Part shown: piece after piece, positions 9,048 through 16,568 of the stretch
Layout: each line of letters starts with the position of its first letter
How positions within the stretch are numbered: position 1 is the first letter of the stretch
Assembly: GCA_021780415.1 (NCBI GenBank)
Contig: JAJXYW010000291.1
Span: 1-17,589 of the forward strand
Length of the DNA: 17,589 nt
Direction of reading: 5' to 3'
DNA from: Acidobacteriota bacterium
GTDB lineage: Bacteria; Acidobacteriota; Terriglobia; Terriglobales; Acidobacteriaceae
Program-made: the position numbers and the translations under genes
Notes under the pieces: generated by a model
Told to the model about the DNA's origin: nothing
Database searches by the model: none
What the model saw: the letters and a program-made list of their open reading frames with translations, nothing else

Positions 9048-11207
9048 ATGGGTCTCGCTGCATCACTGTTGGTCGCCTCTCTTGCCGCATCCTCATCGCT
9101 GCATACGTCTGAGGCCAAACCCTTTACCCTGCAACAGGCGCTCAATGCTCCGTACGCGACGTCTCTGACCGCCGCTCCCCAGGGCAATCTCTTCGCCTGG
9201 GTCGAGAACGCCGAAGGTCGCCACAACCTCTGGATTGGAGGTAGCCCTGCCGCCCCCAATCCATCCCCCCGCCAGCTCACCCACAACACCGGCGACGACG
9301 CGCAGGACATCACCCAACTCGCCTGGTCACCCGACGCCTCCGCCATCGCCTACACCTGCGGTGCCGAGTCCGGAGCCAACGGCAAGCCCGCCAACCCCGC
9401 CCACCTCCAGCGCCCCACGCCCGTCGAAGTCCTCCTCCAGCCTCTCGCGCCCAACGCGCAGCCCATCGTGATCGGCGAAGGCCACTCCCCGCTCTTCACC
9501 CACGACAGCCACAGCCTTCTCTACGTCCGCGACGGCCAAATATGGATCGCTGACACCGCCGCACCCGCCTCCGCGCACCAGCTCGTCTTCGACCGCGGCT
9601 CAGCCAGCTCCCTCACCCTCTCCCCCGACGGCACGCTGCTGGCCTTCGTCAGTCATCGCAGCGAAGTCAAGCAGCCATCGCACAGCTTCATCGCACTGTA
9701 TGACCTCGCCGCCCACACCCTCCGCTTCCTCTCGCCCTCCACCAGCGACGACTCCGCGCCCGCATTCTCGCCCGACGGACAGCACATCGCCTGGCTGCGT
9801 TCGCCCTTCGTCCAGCCCCGCGAGTTCGCTCCCAATCGCACCTCGCCCAACCCCTGGTCCATCCAGCTCGCCGACGTCGCCACCGGAGCCACACGCACCC
9901 TCTTCTCGCCCGCGCCCAACAAGCCCGGCAGCGTTCTCCCCCACCTCGCCGAAGGCGAGCCGCGCCTCTTCTTTGCCACCAACACCACCGTCGTCTTCTA
10001 CAGTGAGGCCGACGGCTGGGTCCATCTCTACCAGGTCTGCACCGATGGCGACCCCTGCGTCCAGTGGCTCACCCCCGGCCCCTTCGAGGTCGAAGACGCA
10101 GCCCTCACCCCCGATCACCATTACCTCGTCTACAGCTCTAACCAGACCCACGGCGACGCATTGGACCAGGACCGCCGCCACCTCTGGCGCATCGACCTCA
10201 CCCGGATTGACGCCCATCCCGTCGAACTCACCACCGGAGCTGGCATCGAGACTCATCCCCAGATCGCCGCCTACGGCACCATCGCTGCTCTGGTCTCCGA
10301 CGCACGCACCCCCATGCACCCCGCGCTCATCGCCTCCGATGGAGCGATCACCCCCCTCCGCCCCGGCTTCCTCCCCGACGACTATCCCGCCGCAGCCTTC
10401 GTCACCCCCAGCCAGGTCCTCTTCACCAGCATCGACGGCCTGCACCTGCACGGCCAGCTCTTTCTCCCTCGAACCCCTGCGCCCGCTCACGGCCTGCGCC
10501 CCGCCATCCTCTTCGTCCACGGCGGCCCCAATCGCCAGATGCTGCTCGGCTATCCCGCCATGGACTACTACTCCAACGCCTATGCGATGAACCAGTACCT
10601 CGCCGCGCAGGGCTTCATCGTGCTCTCAGTCAACTACCGCTGCGGCGTCGGCTACGGCCTCGACTTCCGCCAGTGCGAGCACGCCGGCGCCGACGGCGCC
10701 ACTGAGTACAACGATGTCCTCGCCGCCGCCAAATACCTCCGCACCCTCCCCGGCGTCGATCCCAAGCGCATCGGCATCTGGGGCGGCAGCTACGGCGGCT
10801 ATCTCACCGCCCTCGCTCTCGCCCGCAACTCCGACCTCTTCGCCGCCGGCGTCGACTTCCACGGCGTCCACGACTGGAACTTCGAAGACAACGCCTCCGA
10901 CTGGAAGCAGGGCAGCTTCGCCGAAATGGACGCCATCGCCGCCAGGGCTCGCGCCAGCTCACCCCTCGCCGCCATCGACCACTGGCGTTCGCCCGTGCTC
11001 CTGATCCACGGCGACAATGATCCCGAAGTCGCCTACGCCCAGACCCCTATCCTCGCTGAAGCACTGCGCGCCCGCCGCGTCCCCGCCCCTGTGGATGTCC
11101 AGGAACTCATCTTCCCCGACGAAGTCCACGGCTTCCTCCTCCACGCCGACTGGCTGGCCGCCTACCAGGCCGCCGCCACCTTCTTCGAGAAGACCCTCAA
11201 ACCCTGA
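9048..11207 (+). CDS. Secreted S9 family peptidase (prolyl oligopeptidase / DPP IV-like)
   Basis: This 719-residue serine peptidase has two domains: an N-terminal beta-propeller and a C-terminal alpha/beta hydrolase. The propeller shows PD40/WD-like strands (LAWSPDASAIAY, LSPDGTLLAFVS, FSPDGQHIAWLR). The catalytic triad is Ser581 in WGGSYGGY, Asp658 in IHGDNDPEVAY and His694 in DEVHGF, with the usual spacing for S9. HGGPNRQ about 90 residues before the serine is the family oxyanion-region motif. The N-terminus MGLAASLLVASLAASSSLHTSEA looks like a short signal peptide without a basic start. There is no clear ribosome site, so the exact start is open. Family members cleave short peptides; whether this one is a dipeptidyl or an acylaminoacyl peptidase cannot be read from the sequence. 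Confidence 0.92.
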   Translation: MGLAASLLVASLAASSSLHTSEAKPFTLQQALNAPYATSLTAAPQGNLFAWVENAEGRHNLWIGGSPAAPNPSPRQLTHNTGDDAQDITQLAWSPDASAIAYTCGAESGANGKPANPAHLQRPTPVEVLLQPLAPNAQPIVIGEGHSPLFTHDSHSLLYVRDGQIWIADTAAPASAHQLVFDRGSASSLTLSPDGTLLAFVSHRSEVKQPSHSFIALYDLAAHTLRFLSPSTSDDSAPAFSPDGQHIAWLRSPFVQPREFAPNRTSPNPWSIQLADVATGATRTLFSPAPNKPGSVLPHLAEGEPRLFFATNTTVVFYSEADGWVHLYQVCTDGDPCVQWLTPGPFEVEDAALTPDHHYLVYSSNQTHGDALDQDRRHLWRIDLTRIDAHPVELTTGAGIETHPQIAAYGTIAALVSDARTPMHPALIASDGAITPLRPGFLPDDYPAAAFVTPSQVLFTSIDGLHLHGQLFLPRTPAPAHGLRPAILFVHGGPNRQMLLGYPAMDYYSNAYAMNQYLAAQGFIVLSVNYRCGVGYGLDFRQCEHAGADGATEYNDVLAAAKYLRTLPGVDPKRIGIWGGSYGGYLTALALARNSDLFAAGVDFHGVHDWNFEDNASDWKQGSFAEMDAIAARARASSPLAAIDHWRSPVLLIHGDNDPEVAYAQTPILAEALRARRVPAPVDVQELIFPDEVHGFLLHADWLAAYQAAATFFEKTLKP

Positions 11208-11221
11208 CCCGCTCCAGCCAT

Positions 11222-11240
11222 GTCATCTCGACCGGACAGA
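11222..11240 (+). repeat. Partial GTCAT element, copy F
   Basis: GTCATCTCGACCG is the same 5' portion as copy E 43 bases downstream, but the closing arm is missing. It lies 15 bases after the S9 peptidase stop. It may be a truncated element or one half of a tandem pair. Confidence 0.55.
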
Positions 11241-11264
11241 ACAATCTCCACCACACCAAACCCT

Positions 11265-11312
11265 GTCATCTCGACCGAAGGCGCAGCCGTAGCGGAGAGA
11301 CCTGCAGTTCTT
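11265..11312 (+). repeat. GTCAT element, copy E (TCTC/GAGA form)
   Basis: The element has the same frame as the other copies: GTCAT at the left, AGCGGAG before the closing arm, then CTGC and TTCTT at the right. The stem bases are TCTC (11269-11272) and GAGA (11297-11300) instead of ATTCC/GGAAT. The interior has a GGC-GCA-GCC mini-hairpin. It ends only 14 bases before the start of the GIY-YIG gene. Confidence 0.65.
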
Positions 11313-11325
11313 CCACGGAGCCCCC

Positions 11326-11640
11326 ATGCGTGAGTACCACTTCTACGTCTACATCATGGCGAGCCGCAGTCTCACCCTCTACATTCGCTTCACCTCGAAC
11401 CTCCAACTGCGTGTCTGCCAGCACAAGAGCGACGAACTCGATGGTTTCTCCAAAACCTATCAATGCCACCGTCTCGTCTACTTCGAGCACTTCCAAAACG
11501 CAACCACCGCCATCGCTCGCGAAAAGCAACTGAAGCGCTGGTCTCGCGCAAAGAAAATCTCATTGCTCAAGACCACCAATCCAGCCTGGGCAGACCTGAG
11601 CGAGGACTGGGGAAACCCGATCGAGCAGCAGAACCGCTAA
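11326..11640 (+). CDS. Small GIY-YIG nuclease-family protein
   Basis: This is a 104-residue single-domain protein of the UvrC/YhbQ-like GIY-YIG group. Family marks are the first strand YVYI (7-10), the second motif region LYIRFTSN, the conserved Arg29 (LQLRVCQHK), and the catalytic-type Glu67 in AIAREKQLKRWSRAKK, followed by the typical NPAWADLSEDW ending. The glycine of the second motif (YIG) is Arg21 here, so catalytic competence is uncertain. GGAG about 6 bases upstream supports the ATG. The gene directly follows two GTCAT repeat elements and has no operon partner. The biological role of these small proteins is not established; DNA cleavage or repair is assumed from the fold. Confidence 0.85.
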   Translation: MREYHFYVYIMASRSLTLYIRFTSNLQLRVCQHKSDELDGFSKTYQCHRLVYFEHFQNATTAIAREKQLKRWSRAKKISLLKTTNPAWADLSEDWGNPIEQQNR

Positions 11641-11697
11641 AATAGACCAGCAGAAACATTACGCTAGAGCGTGCAAACGTACGCACGAAGGAACCCC

Positions 11698-12645
11698 ATG
11701 TCCACAGCCATCCAAGCACCCGCACCAGCGCTCGAAGCCGCCGCCCACAACGCCGGCCTGAACCTCACCGCAGCCGAGCCCGGCATCGACTTCACCGGCG
11801 CCGCCACCACCCGCGCCATCGTCACCCTTGCAGGCAACGCCGCGCTCGCCTCCGACCCGGCCCGTCAGCAACTCCTCGAACTCAGCCACACCTTCGACGC
11901 CGCCGACCCCAAATTCGCCGCGCCCCTCGCCGTCTTCTTTCGCGAAGCCGCACAGCGCCTGCGCAATCCTCGCCCCGACGTCCACCTCACGCTGCACGGC
12001 CTGCCCCTCAGCTTCGGCAAATTCGCCTGGCCCTTCCACAGCTCCACCTCTGGCGCCGACACCTTCATCGTCCACGGCAACGTCCGCCTCGAAGACGGAA
12101 CCGGCAGCAAGCTCAACGCCGAAATCTCCGCCTCCATGACGCAGACCTTCGCCACCGTCGTCGTCGCGCTCGAGCAGCCCTTCGCCGAAGGCTTCATCTA
12201 CAACGCCGTCCGCAAGACCCTCGACCAGGGCCAGCTCGAGCTCGTCGCCTCCGGCAACCGCCAGCCCGTTCCCGTCACCACCCGCTACTACTCCATGAAG
12301 CAGCAGGTCTTCATCTTCAACGACACCACCGAAGAGCAGCGCCACGCCTATCTTGCCGCCAAGGCCTTCTGGCTCTCGCACATCCTCGGCAGCGGCGCTC
12401 CCGTCTGGCTCACCGACCCGCGCGACGCGCAGTATCTCAACACCACCGTCGCCGAACTCAAGACCTCCGCAGCCGCACTCGCCGCCCAGGGCCTCATCCA
12501 GCTCGACGACACCGGCAACTGGGCCACCGCCACAGACACCCTGCGCAACCGCGAAGCGACCTACCGCGCTCAGATCGCCGAGGCCCTCGCCTTCATCAAG
12601 CCCTCCTTCAACGAGGACATGCGCGGCGGCCACACCAACATGTAG
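11698..12645 (+). CDS. Protein of unknown function, 315 residues
   Basis: No family is recognised. The protein has no signal peptide or membrane segment. The N-terminal 110 residues are alanine-rich and helical, followed by a mixed region (VHLTLHGLPLSFGKFAWPFHSS...TFIVHGNVRLEDGTGSKLNAEISASMTQTFATVVVALEQPF) that looks like a beta sandwich or sheet. The C-terminal half is helical and contains FIFNDTTEEQRHAYLAAKAFWLSHILG and ends in EDMRGGHTNM. The start is the ATG at 11698 with AAGGAA 4 bases upstream; a GTG at 11671 lacks such a site. The strong third-position C bias matches neighbouring genes, so it is a real resident gene. It converges with the YiaK-like gene, and the 150-base gap between them holds two inverted repeats. 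Confidence 0.82.
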   Translation: MSTAIQAPAPALEAAAHNAGLNLTAAEPGIDFTGAATTRAIVTLAGNAALASDPARQQLLELSHTFDAADPKFAAPLAVFFREAAQRLRNPRPDVHLTLHGLPLSFGKFAWPFHSSTSGADTFIVHGNVRLEDGTGSKLNAEISASMTQTFATVVVALEQPFAEGFIYNAVRKTLDQGQLELVASGNRQPVPVTTRYYSMKQQVFIFNDTTEEQRHAYLAAKAFWLSHILGSGAPVWLTDPRDAQYLNTTVAELKTSAAALAAQGLIQLDDTGNWATATDTLRNREATYRAQIAEALAFIKPSFNEDMRGGHTNM

Positions 12646-12674
12646 CGCATCTACGCAAGAGCTGTTCGCTTTGA

Positions 12675-12753
12675 GGTGTAGTCGCAATCATTTTGATGTT
12701 TGTCATTCCGTAGCGAAGCGGAGGAATCTGCTTCTTGAACCAGCGACTACACC
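12675..12753 (+). repeat. Long GTCAT element, copy D, with 11-bp outer inverted repeat
   Basis: A perfect 11-bp inverted repeat (GGTGTAGTCGC 12675-12685; GCGACTACACC 12743-12753) encloses the core element 12702-12736, which has its own ATTCC/GGAAT stem. The right outer arm is the part that is also conserved beyond the hairpin in copy C, so the outer arms probably belong to the element. It lies between two convergent genes. Confidence 0.75.
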
Positions 12754-12767
12754 GGATGCCAATAGCC

Positions 12768-12826
12768 GCTGTCGCTGTCGCATACACCAGCGCTTCTATT
12801 GCTCCGGTGTATGCGACAGCGACAGC
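12768..12826. repeat. Perfect 21-bp inverted repeat across the reductase stop codon
   Basis: The arms at 12768-12788 and 12806-12826 are exact inverted copies of 21 bases around a 17-base spacer. The right arm encodes the last residues (LSLSHTP) of the minus-strand reductase, and its TAG stop (12798-12796) falls in the loop. There is no T run, so if it terminates transcription it does so in a non-canonical way. An inverted duplication of the gene end is an equally good explanation. Confidence 0.85.
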
Positions 12827-13884
12827 TCCGTCTCCAGCTTCACAAACGCCTCCCAGGCCGCATCCTCCACCGCAACGCCCAGCCGCATACTGTCCTCGCG
12901 CACCCGCAGCGCACCCTCCCCCGGATAGCGCGCCGGCTTCCCTGCCTCGATCGGCGTCGCCGCATGCAGCGCATCGATCGCCCGCTGCGCCACGCTCGCC
13001 CCCTTGGCAAAGCGGCTCAACTCCTCAATCGTCTCCACCGAAGCCGGTGCAATCGCAAGGAACACCTGCGACTGCCCCACCTCCTTCGCCGGATCGGTCG
13101 TCAGATCATGCGTCGCCAGCCCGCCCGACAGCATCGCAGCCAGCACATCCAGCACAAACGACAGCCCCGACCCCTTCCAGTATCCAACCGGCAGCGCCCG
13201 CTGCGTGCGCTCAATCGCCGCCGCATCCGTCGTCAACTCGCCCGCCTCGTCATATCCCCCCGGCACCGGCAGTGCCTTGCCGCGCTGCCGGTACGACGCC
13301 AGCGTCCCATACGAAAACTGGCTCATCGCCATATCCAGCACAATCGGCACCGACTCGCCCTCGCCGCCGCTCTTCGAGATCACCCTCCGCGGAATCGCCA
13401 CCACCAGCGGGTTATTTCCCAACGCCACCGAACTCGCGCCCCACGGCGGCAGATTTGGCAGCGTATTACTCCAGCACATCGCCGCAAACCCCGCATCCGC
13501 CGCCTGCCATCCATACGTCCCCGCGCGCATCCAGTGCGACGTATCCGCCAGCGCCACGCACCCCACCCCATGTTCGCGCGCCAACTCCATCGCCCGCTGC
13601 ATCGCCGAGTACGCCGCCAGATTCCCCGGCCCGCGCCGCCCCGTCCAGCGCTCGATCGCCCCAAATCCGCCCACCTTCGCCGGCCCCTGCCGCGGATCGA
13701 TCAAACCATCCTGCACATACTTCGCAAACCGCGGCAGCCGCGCAATACCATGCGTCCGCACGCCGTCGCGGTCGGTCTCCGCAATCAATCGCGCACCCAG
13801 CCCAGCGCGCGCTGGCGCAACCCCCAGTGCCCGCAACACCAGCTCAATCCGCCCCTGCAATACCGCAAACGCCACACGCCTCAT
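12796..13884 (-). CDS. Ldh-family oxidoreductase, YiaK-like 2,3-diketo-L-gulonate reductase
   Basis: This is a member of the NAD(P)H-dependent malate/L-lactate dehydrogenase (MDH2/Ldh) family, which is unrelated to Rossmann-type LDHs. The 362 residues track E. coli YiaK (DlgD) closely in motifs: the catalytic-type His45 in RTHGIARLPRF, GAIERW...GNLAA, SHWMRAGTYGWQAADAGF, PPWGA....GNNPLVVAIP, DMAMSQFSYG and LPVGYWKGSG. This makes 2,3-diketo-L-gulonate, or another 2-oxo acid of sugar catabolism, the likely substrate. The rest of an ascorbate/diketogulonate pathway is not in the window. The ATG at 13884 has AAGGGA 4 bases upstream. The 3' end lies inside a large inverted repeat. The family is certain; the exact substrate is inferred. 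Confidence 0.88.
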   Translation of the reverse strand: MRRVAFAVLQGRIELVLRALGVAPARAGLGARLIAETDRDGVRTHGIARLPRFAKYVQDGLIDPRQGPAKVGGFGAIERWTGRRGPGNLAAYSAMQRAMELAREHGVGCVALADTSHWMRAGTYGWQAADAGFAAMCWSNTLPNLPPWGASSVALGNNPLVVAIPRRVISKSGGEGESVPIVLDMAMSQFSYGTLASYRQRGKALPVPGGYDEAGELTTDAAAIERTQRALPVGYWKGSGLSFVLDVLAAMLSGGLATHDLTTDPAKEVGQSQVFLAIAPASVETIEELSRFAKGASVAQRAIDALHAATPIEAGKPARYPGEGALRVREDSMRLGVAVEDAAWEAFVKLETELSLSHTPEQ

Positions 13885-14000
13885 AGGTTCCCTTGCATCT
13901 CGTGCACGCTGCCTTTAGCTGTCCAGTCTACACACTGGCGATACACTCTCAGCAGCACGCGCCACGCTTAATTTTTCGCACTCCACCGAGGTCCCATCCT

Positions 14001-15479
14001 TTGAGCCCCACCCGCCTCCTGCCGATCCTCGCTCTCCTCGCGCTTGCACCCCGCCTCGCGCCCGCCCAGAATCCCTCCACCCCCACCGTGCCCGTCCTCA
14101 TGCTCTCCGACATCCACCTCGATCCCTTCCACGATCCCGCCAAACTCCCCCAACTCCTCGCCTCTCCCGCCACCGCCTGGGCCGCCATCCTCGACGCGCC
14201 ACCCTCGCCCACCCAGACCACCGACTTCGCTCGCCTCCAAACCACCTGCAACGCCCGCGGCCTTGACACTCCCCCAGCCCTCCTCACCTCCACCCTCCAG
14301 GCCGCGTACCAGCAGCAGCCCCATCCCCTCTTCGTCACCATCTCCGGCGACCTCCTCGCCCACCAGTTCGACTGCCGCTTTCACACCCTCGCTCCCACCG
14401 CCACTCCCGCCGACTACTCCGCCTTCGCCGCCAAAACCATCGCCTTCGTCGCCCTCCAGCTTCATCTCACCTTCCTCAACTCGCCCATCTACTTCGCCCT
14501 CGGCAACAACGACTCCGGCTGCCACGACTACAGCGAAGATCCCGACAGCGCCTTCCTCCACGCCAACGCCCTCAGCTTCGCCGCCGACGCACTCTCGCCC
14601 GACAGCAGCACCGCCATCCTCAACTCATTCCCCACTCTCGGCGACTACGCCCTCACCCTCCCCGCACCCATCCAGAACACCCGCCTCCTCGTCCTCCAGG
14701 ACATCTTCCAGTCCAAACGCTACTCCGCCTGCAACAGCACCAGCCCCGCCGCCGCAACCACTCCCGCCGCCAACCAGATCACCTGGCTCCGCACCCAACT
14801 CACCGCCGCCCGCGCCGCCCACCAGCACGTCTGGATCCTGGCCCACATCCCGCCCGGCGTCGACGCCTACTCCACCTTCGCCAAACGCCGCAACGTCTGC
14901 GCCGGCCAGTCTCCCGAGATGTTCCTCTCCACCGACGCCTTCGCCACCACCCTCGCCGACTTCCCCGACATCATCCGCCTGGTCCTCCTCGGCCACACCC
15001 ACATGGACGAGTTCCGCGCCTACCCCTCGGCCGCCGGCGATCCCATCCCCGCCAAGCTCGTCCCCTCCATCACGCCCGTCAACGGCAACAACCCCGCCTT
15101 CACCCTCGCCGCCGTCGATCCCGCCACCGCCACCCTCAACGACTACACCGTCTTCGCAGCCAGCAACCAGACCGGCCTCTCCACCCACTGGGCCGAGGAG
15201 TATCGATACTCCACCACCTACCACCTCCCAGACCTCTCCGGCCGCTCCATCGCCAAACTCACCACCGCCTTCCTCGCCGATAAATCCAGCGCCACCCCCG
15301 CCAGCCAGTCTTACCAGCGCTTCTTTTACGTTGGCGAGCCCGATGCCGTAAAGAACCTCAGCGCCACCATAAAAGCTGCCGCCATGCAGATCGTCTGGCC
15401 CACCTACGCCTGCGCGATCACCGAACCCAGCGCTACCGGCTTCCGCGCCTGCGCCTGCCCTGCCACGCCTACCCCATAA
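14001..15479 (+). CDS. Exported acid-sphingomyelinase-like metallophosphoesterase
   Basis: This calcineurin-fold phosphodiesterase has 492 residues from a TTG start at 14001. It begins with the signal peptide LSPTRLLPILALLALAPRLAPA cleaved before Gln, so it acts outside the cytoplasm. Metal-binding motifs appear in order: Asp37 and His39 in SDIHLDP, Asp117 in ISGD, Asn169 in LGNND, His282 in LAHIPPG, and His332/His334 in LLGHTHMDEF. The spacing and the cysteines (for example NVCAG, SGCHDY) fit the ASM/SMPDL-like group. The third motif reads GNND instead of the common GNHE/GNHD. The TTG is preferred to an ATG at 13893 because it opens the signal peptide and has GAGG 9 bases upstream; the added 36 residues look non-coding. 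The substrate could be a phospholipid, a nucleotide or polyphosphate. Confidence 0.87.
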   Translation: MSPTRLLPILALLALAPRLAPAQNPSTPTVPVLMLSDIHLDPFHDPAKLPQLLASPATAWAAILDAPPSPTQTTDFARLQTTCNARGLDTPPALLTSTLQAAYQQQPHPLFVTISGDLLAHQFDCRFHTLAPTATPADYSAFAAKTIAFVALQLHLTFLNSPIYFALGNNDSGCHDYSEDPDSAFLHANALSFAADALSPDSSTAILNSFPTLGDYALTLPAPIQNTRLLVLQDIFQSKRYSACNSTSPAAATTPAANQITWLRTQLTAARAAHQHVWILAHIPPGVDAYSTFAKRRNVCAGQSPEMFLSTDAFATTLADFPDIIRLVLLGHTHMDEFRAYPSAAGDPIPAKLVPSITPVNGNNPAFTLAAVDPATATLNDYTVFAASNQTGLSTHWAEEYRYSTTYHLPDLSGRSIAKLTTAFLADKSSATPASQSYQRFFYVGEPDAVKNLSATIKAAAMQIVWPTYACAITEPSATGFRACACPATPTP

Positions 15480-15543
15480 CCCCGCAAGCCACCACCTACC
15501 GCCAGCCTGCCATGCGATTACCGCATGTACCCTCCGCAAAAGG

Positions 15544-15573
15544 TTGACATTAGCAATCGCCCCGCCAGACGAT
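15544..15573 (+). promoter_or_regulatory. Candidate sigma-70-type promoter for prpBC
   Basis: A consensus -35 box TTGACA (15544-15549) is followed after 18 bases by GACGAT (15568-15573), a weak -10 match. Nothing else in the 180-base gap (15480-15659) looks more promoter-like. A small inverted pair GTGA/TCAC (15587-15600) lies just downstream and could be an operator. No prpR-type regulator gene is adjacent in this window. Confidence 0.4.
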
Positions 15574-15659
15574 GAAGGTCCCACCTGTGACGCTGATCAC
15601 TGCCAATTATGGCTAAACGCTGTCACCGTTGGTTCTTCATCCAAGAGGTACTGGATCGC

Positions 15660-16568
15660 ATGAGCAAAACCCACCTCCCCACGACAGCCGGCGGCAAGCT
15701 TCGCGCCGCCGTCAAAGCCGAACACCCCCTTCAACTCATCGGCGCCATCAATGCCTACCACGCCCGCATGGCCGAGCGCGTCGGCTACCGGGCCATCTAT
15801 CTCTCCGGAGGCGGCGTCGCCGCAGGCTCCCTCGGCATGCCCGATCTCGGCATCTCCACCCTCGACGACGTCCTCACCGACGTCCGCCGCATCACCGACG
15901 TCTGCTCCCTCCCACTCCTCGTGGACATCGACACCGGCTTCGGCGGAGCCTTCAACCTCGCCCGCTCCGTCCGCTCCCTCATCAAGGCCGGCGCCGGCGG
16001 CTGCCATATCGAAGACCAGGTCCAGGCCAAGCGCTGCGGCCATCGCCCCGGCAAAGCCATCGTCCCCAGTGCAGAGATGGTCGACCGCATCAAGGCCGCC
16101 GTCGATGCCCGCACCGATCCCGACTTCGTCATCATGGCCCGCACCGACGCATTAGCGTCCGAAGGACTCAACGCCGCTCTCGACCGCGCCGCCGCCTGCG
16201 TCGAAGCTGGCGCCGATATGGTCTTCCCCGAGGCCGTCACCGACCTGGACCAGTACCGCGCCTTCGCCCAGCGCACCGGCGCTCCCATCCTCGCCAACAT
16301 CACCGAGTTCGGCTCCACCCCCCTGTTCACCGTCAACCAGCTCCGCAGCGTCGGCGTCTCCCTCGCGCTCTATCCGCTCTCCGCCTTCCGCGCCATGAAC
16401 GCCGCTGCCCTCAACGTCTACCAGCACATCCGCGCCGACGGAACGCAACAAAACGTCCTCTCCACCATGCAGACCCGCGCCGACCTCTACGACTATCTCG
16501 GCTATCACGCCTACGAACAGAAGCTCGACCAGCTCTTCGCCAAGGAAAAGAAGGAGAAGAAGAAATGA
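15660..16568 (+). CDS. prpB: 2-methylisocitrate lyase
   Basis: The enzyme cleaves 2-methylisocitrate to pyruvate and succinate, the last step of the 2-methylcitrate cycle for propionate breakdown. The 302-residue product matches PrpB throughout: [16 protein letters not shown], metal-binding Asp89 and Asp91 in VDIDTGFG, catalytic Cys126 in KRCGH (124-128), IEDQ, and [10 protein letters not shown]. Its length fits the family. The ATG at 15660 is chosen because the protein then begins as in known PrpB proteins. An ATG at 15609 would add 17 untypical residues ([16 protein letters not shown]), and the ribosome site (AGAGG) is somewhat far. The lysine-rich tail KEKKEKKK runs to the stop, which overlaps the start of prpC in ATGA. 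This suggests translational coupling. Confidence 0.96.
   Translation: MSKTHLPTTAGGKLRAAVKAEHPLQLIGAINAYHARMAERVGYRAIYLSGGGVAAGSLGMPDLGISTLDDVLTDVRRITDVCSLPLLVDIDTGFGGAFNLARSVRSLIKAGAGGCHIEDQVQAKRCGHRPGKAIVPSAEMVDRIKAAVDARTDPDFVIMARTDALASEGLNAALDRAAACVEAGADMVFPEAVTDLDQYRAFAQRTGAPILANITEFGSTPLFTVNQLRSVGVSLALYPLSAFRAMNAAALNVYQHIRADGTQQNVLSTMQTRADLYDYLGYHAYEQKLDQLFAKEKKEKKK

Noticed and set aside
11669..11687. CGTGC/GCACG inverted pair just before the ribosome site of the 11698 gene
   Set aside because: It is only five base pairs with an eight-base loop, too weak to claim a regulatory hairpin.
11659..12687. Long minus-strand frame opposite the unknown-function gene
   Set aside because: It is a Gly/Val/Asp-rich shadow typical of the antisense of C-biased codons. 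The plus-strand frame has the ribosome site and a more natural composition.
13923..13938. CCAGT/ACTGG inverted pair in the divergent gap before the reductase gene
   Set aside because: A five-base arm is expected by chance in a gap of this size, and no regulator is nearby.
13893..14000. Upstream ATG extension of the metallophosphoesterase
   Set aside because: The added residues are not like a leader, no ribosome site precedes the ATG, and the signal peptide begins exactly at the TTG at 14001.
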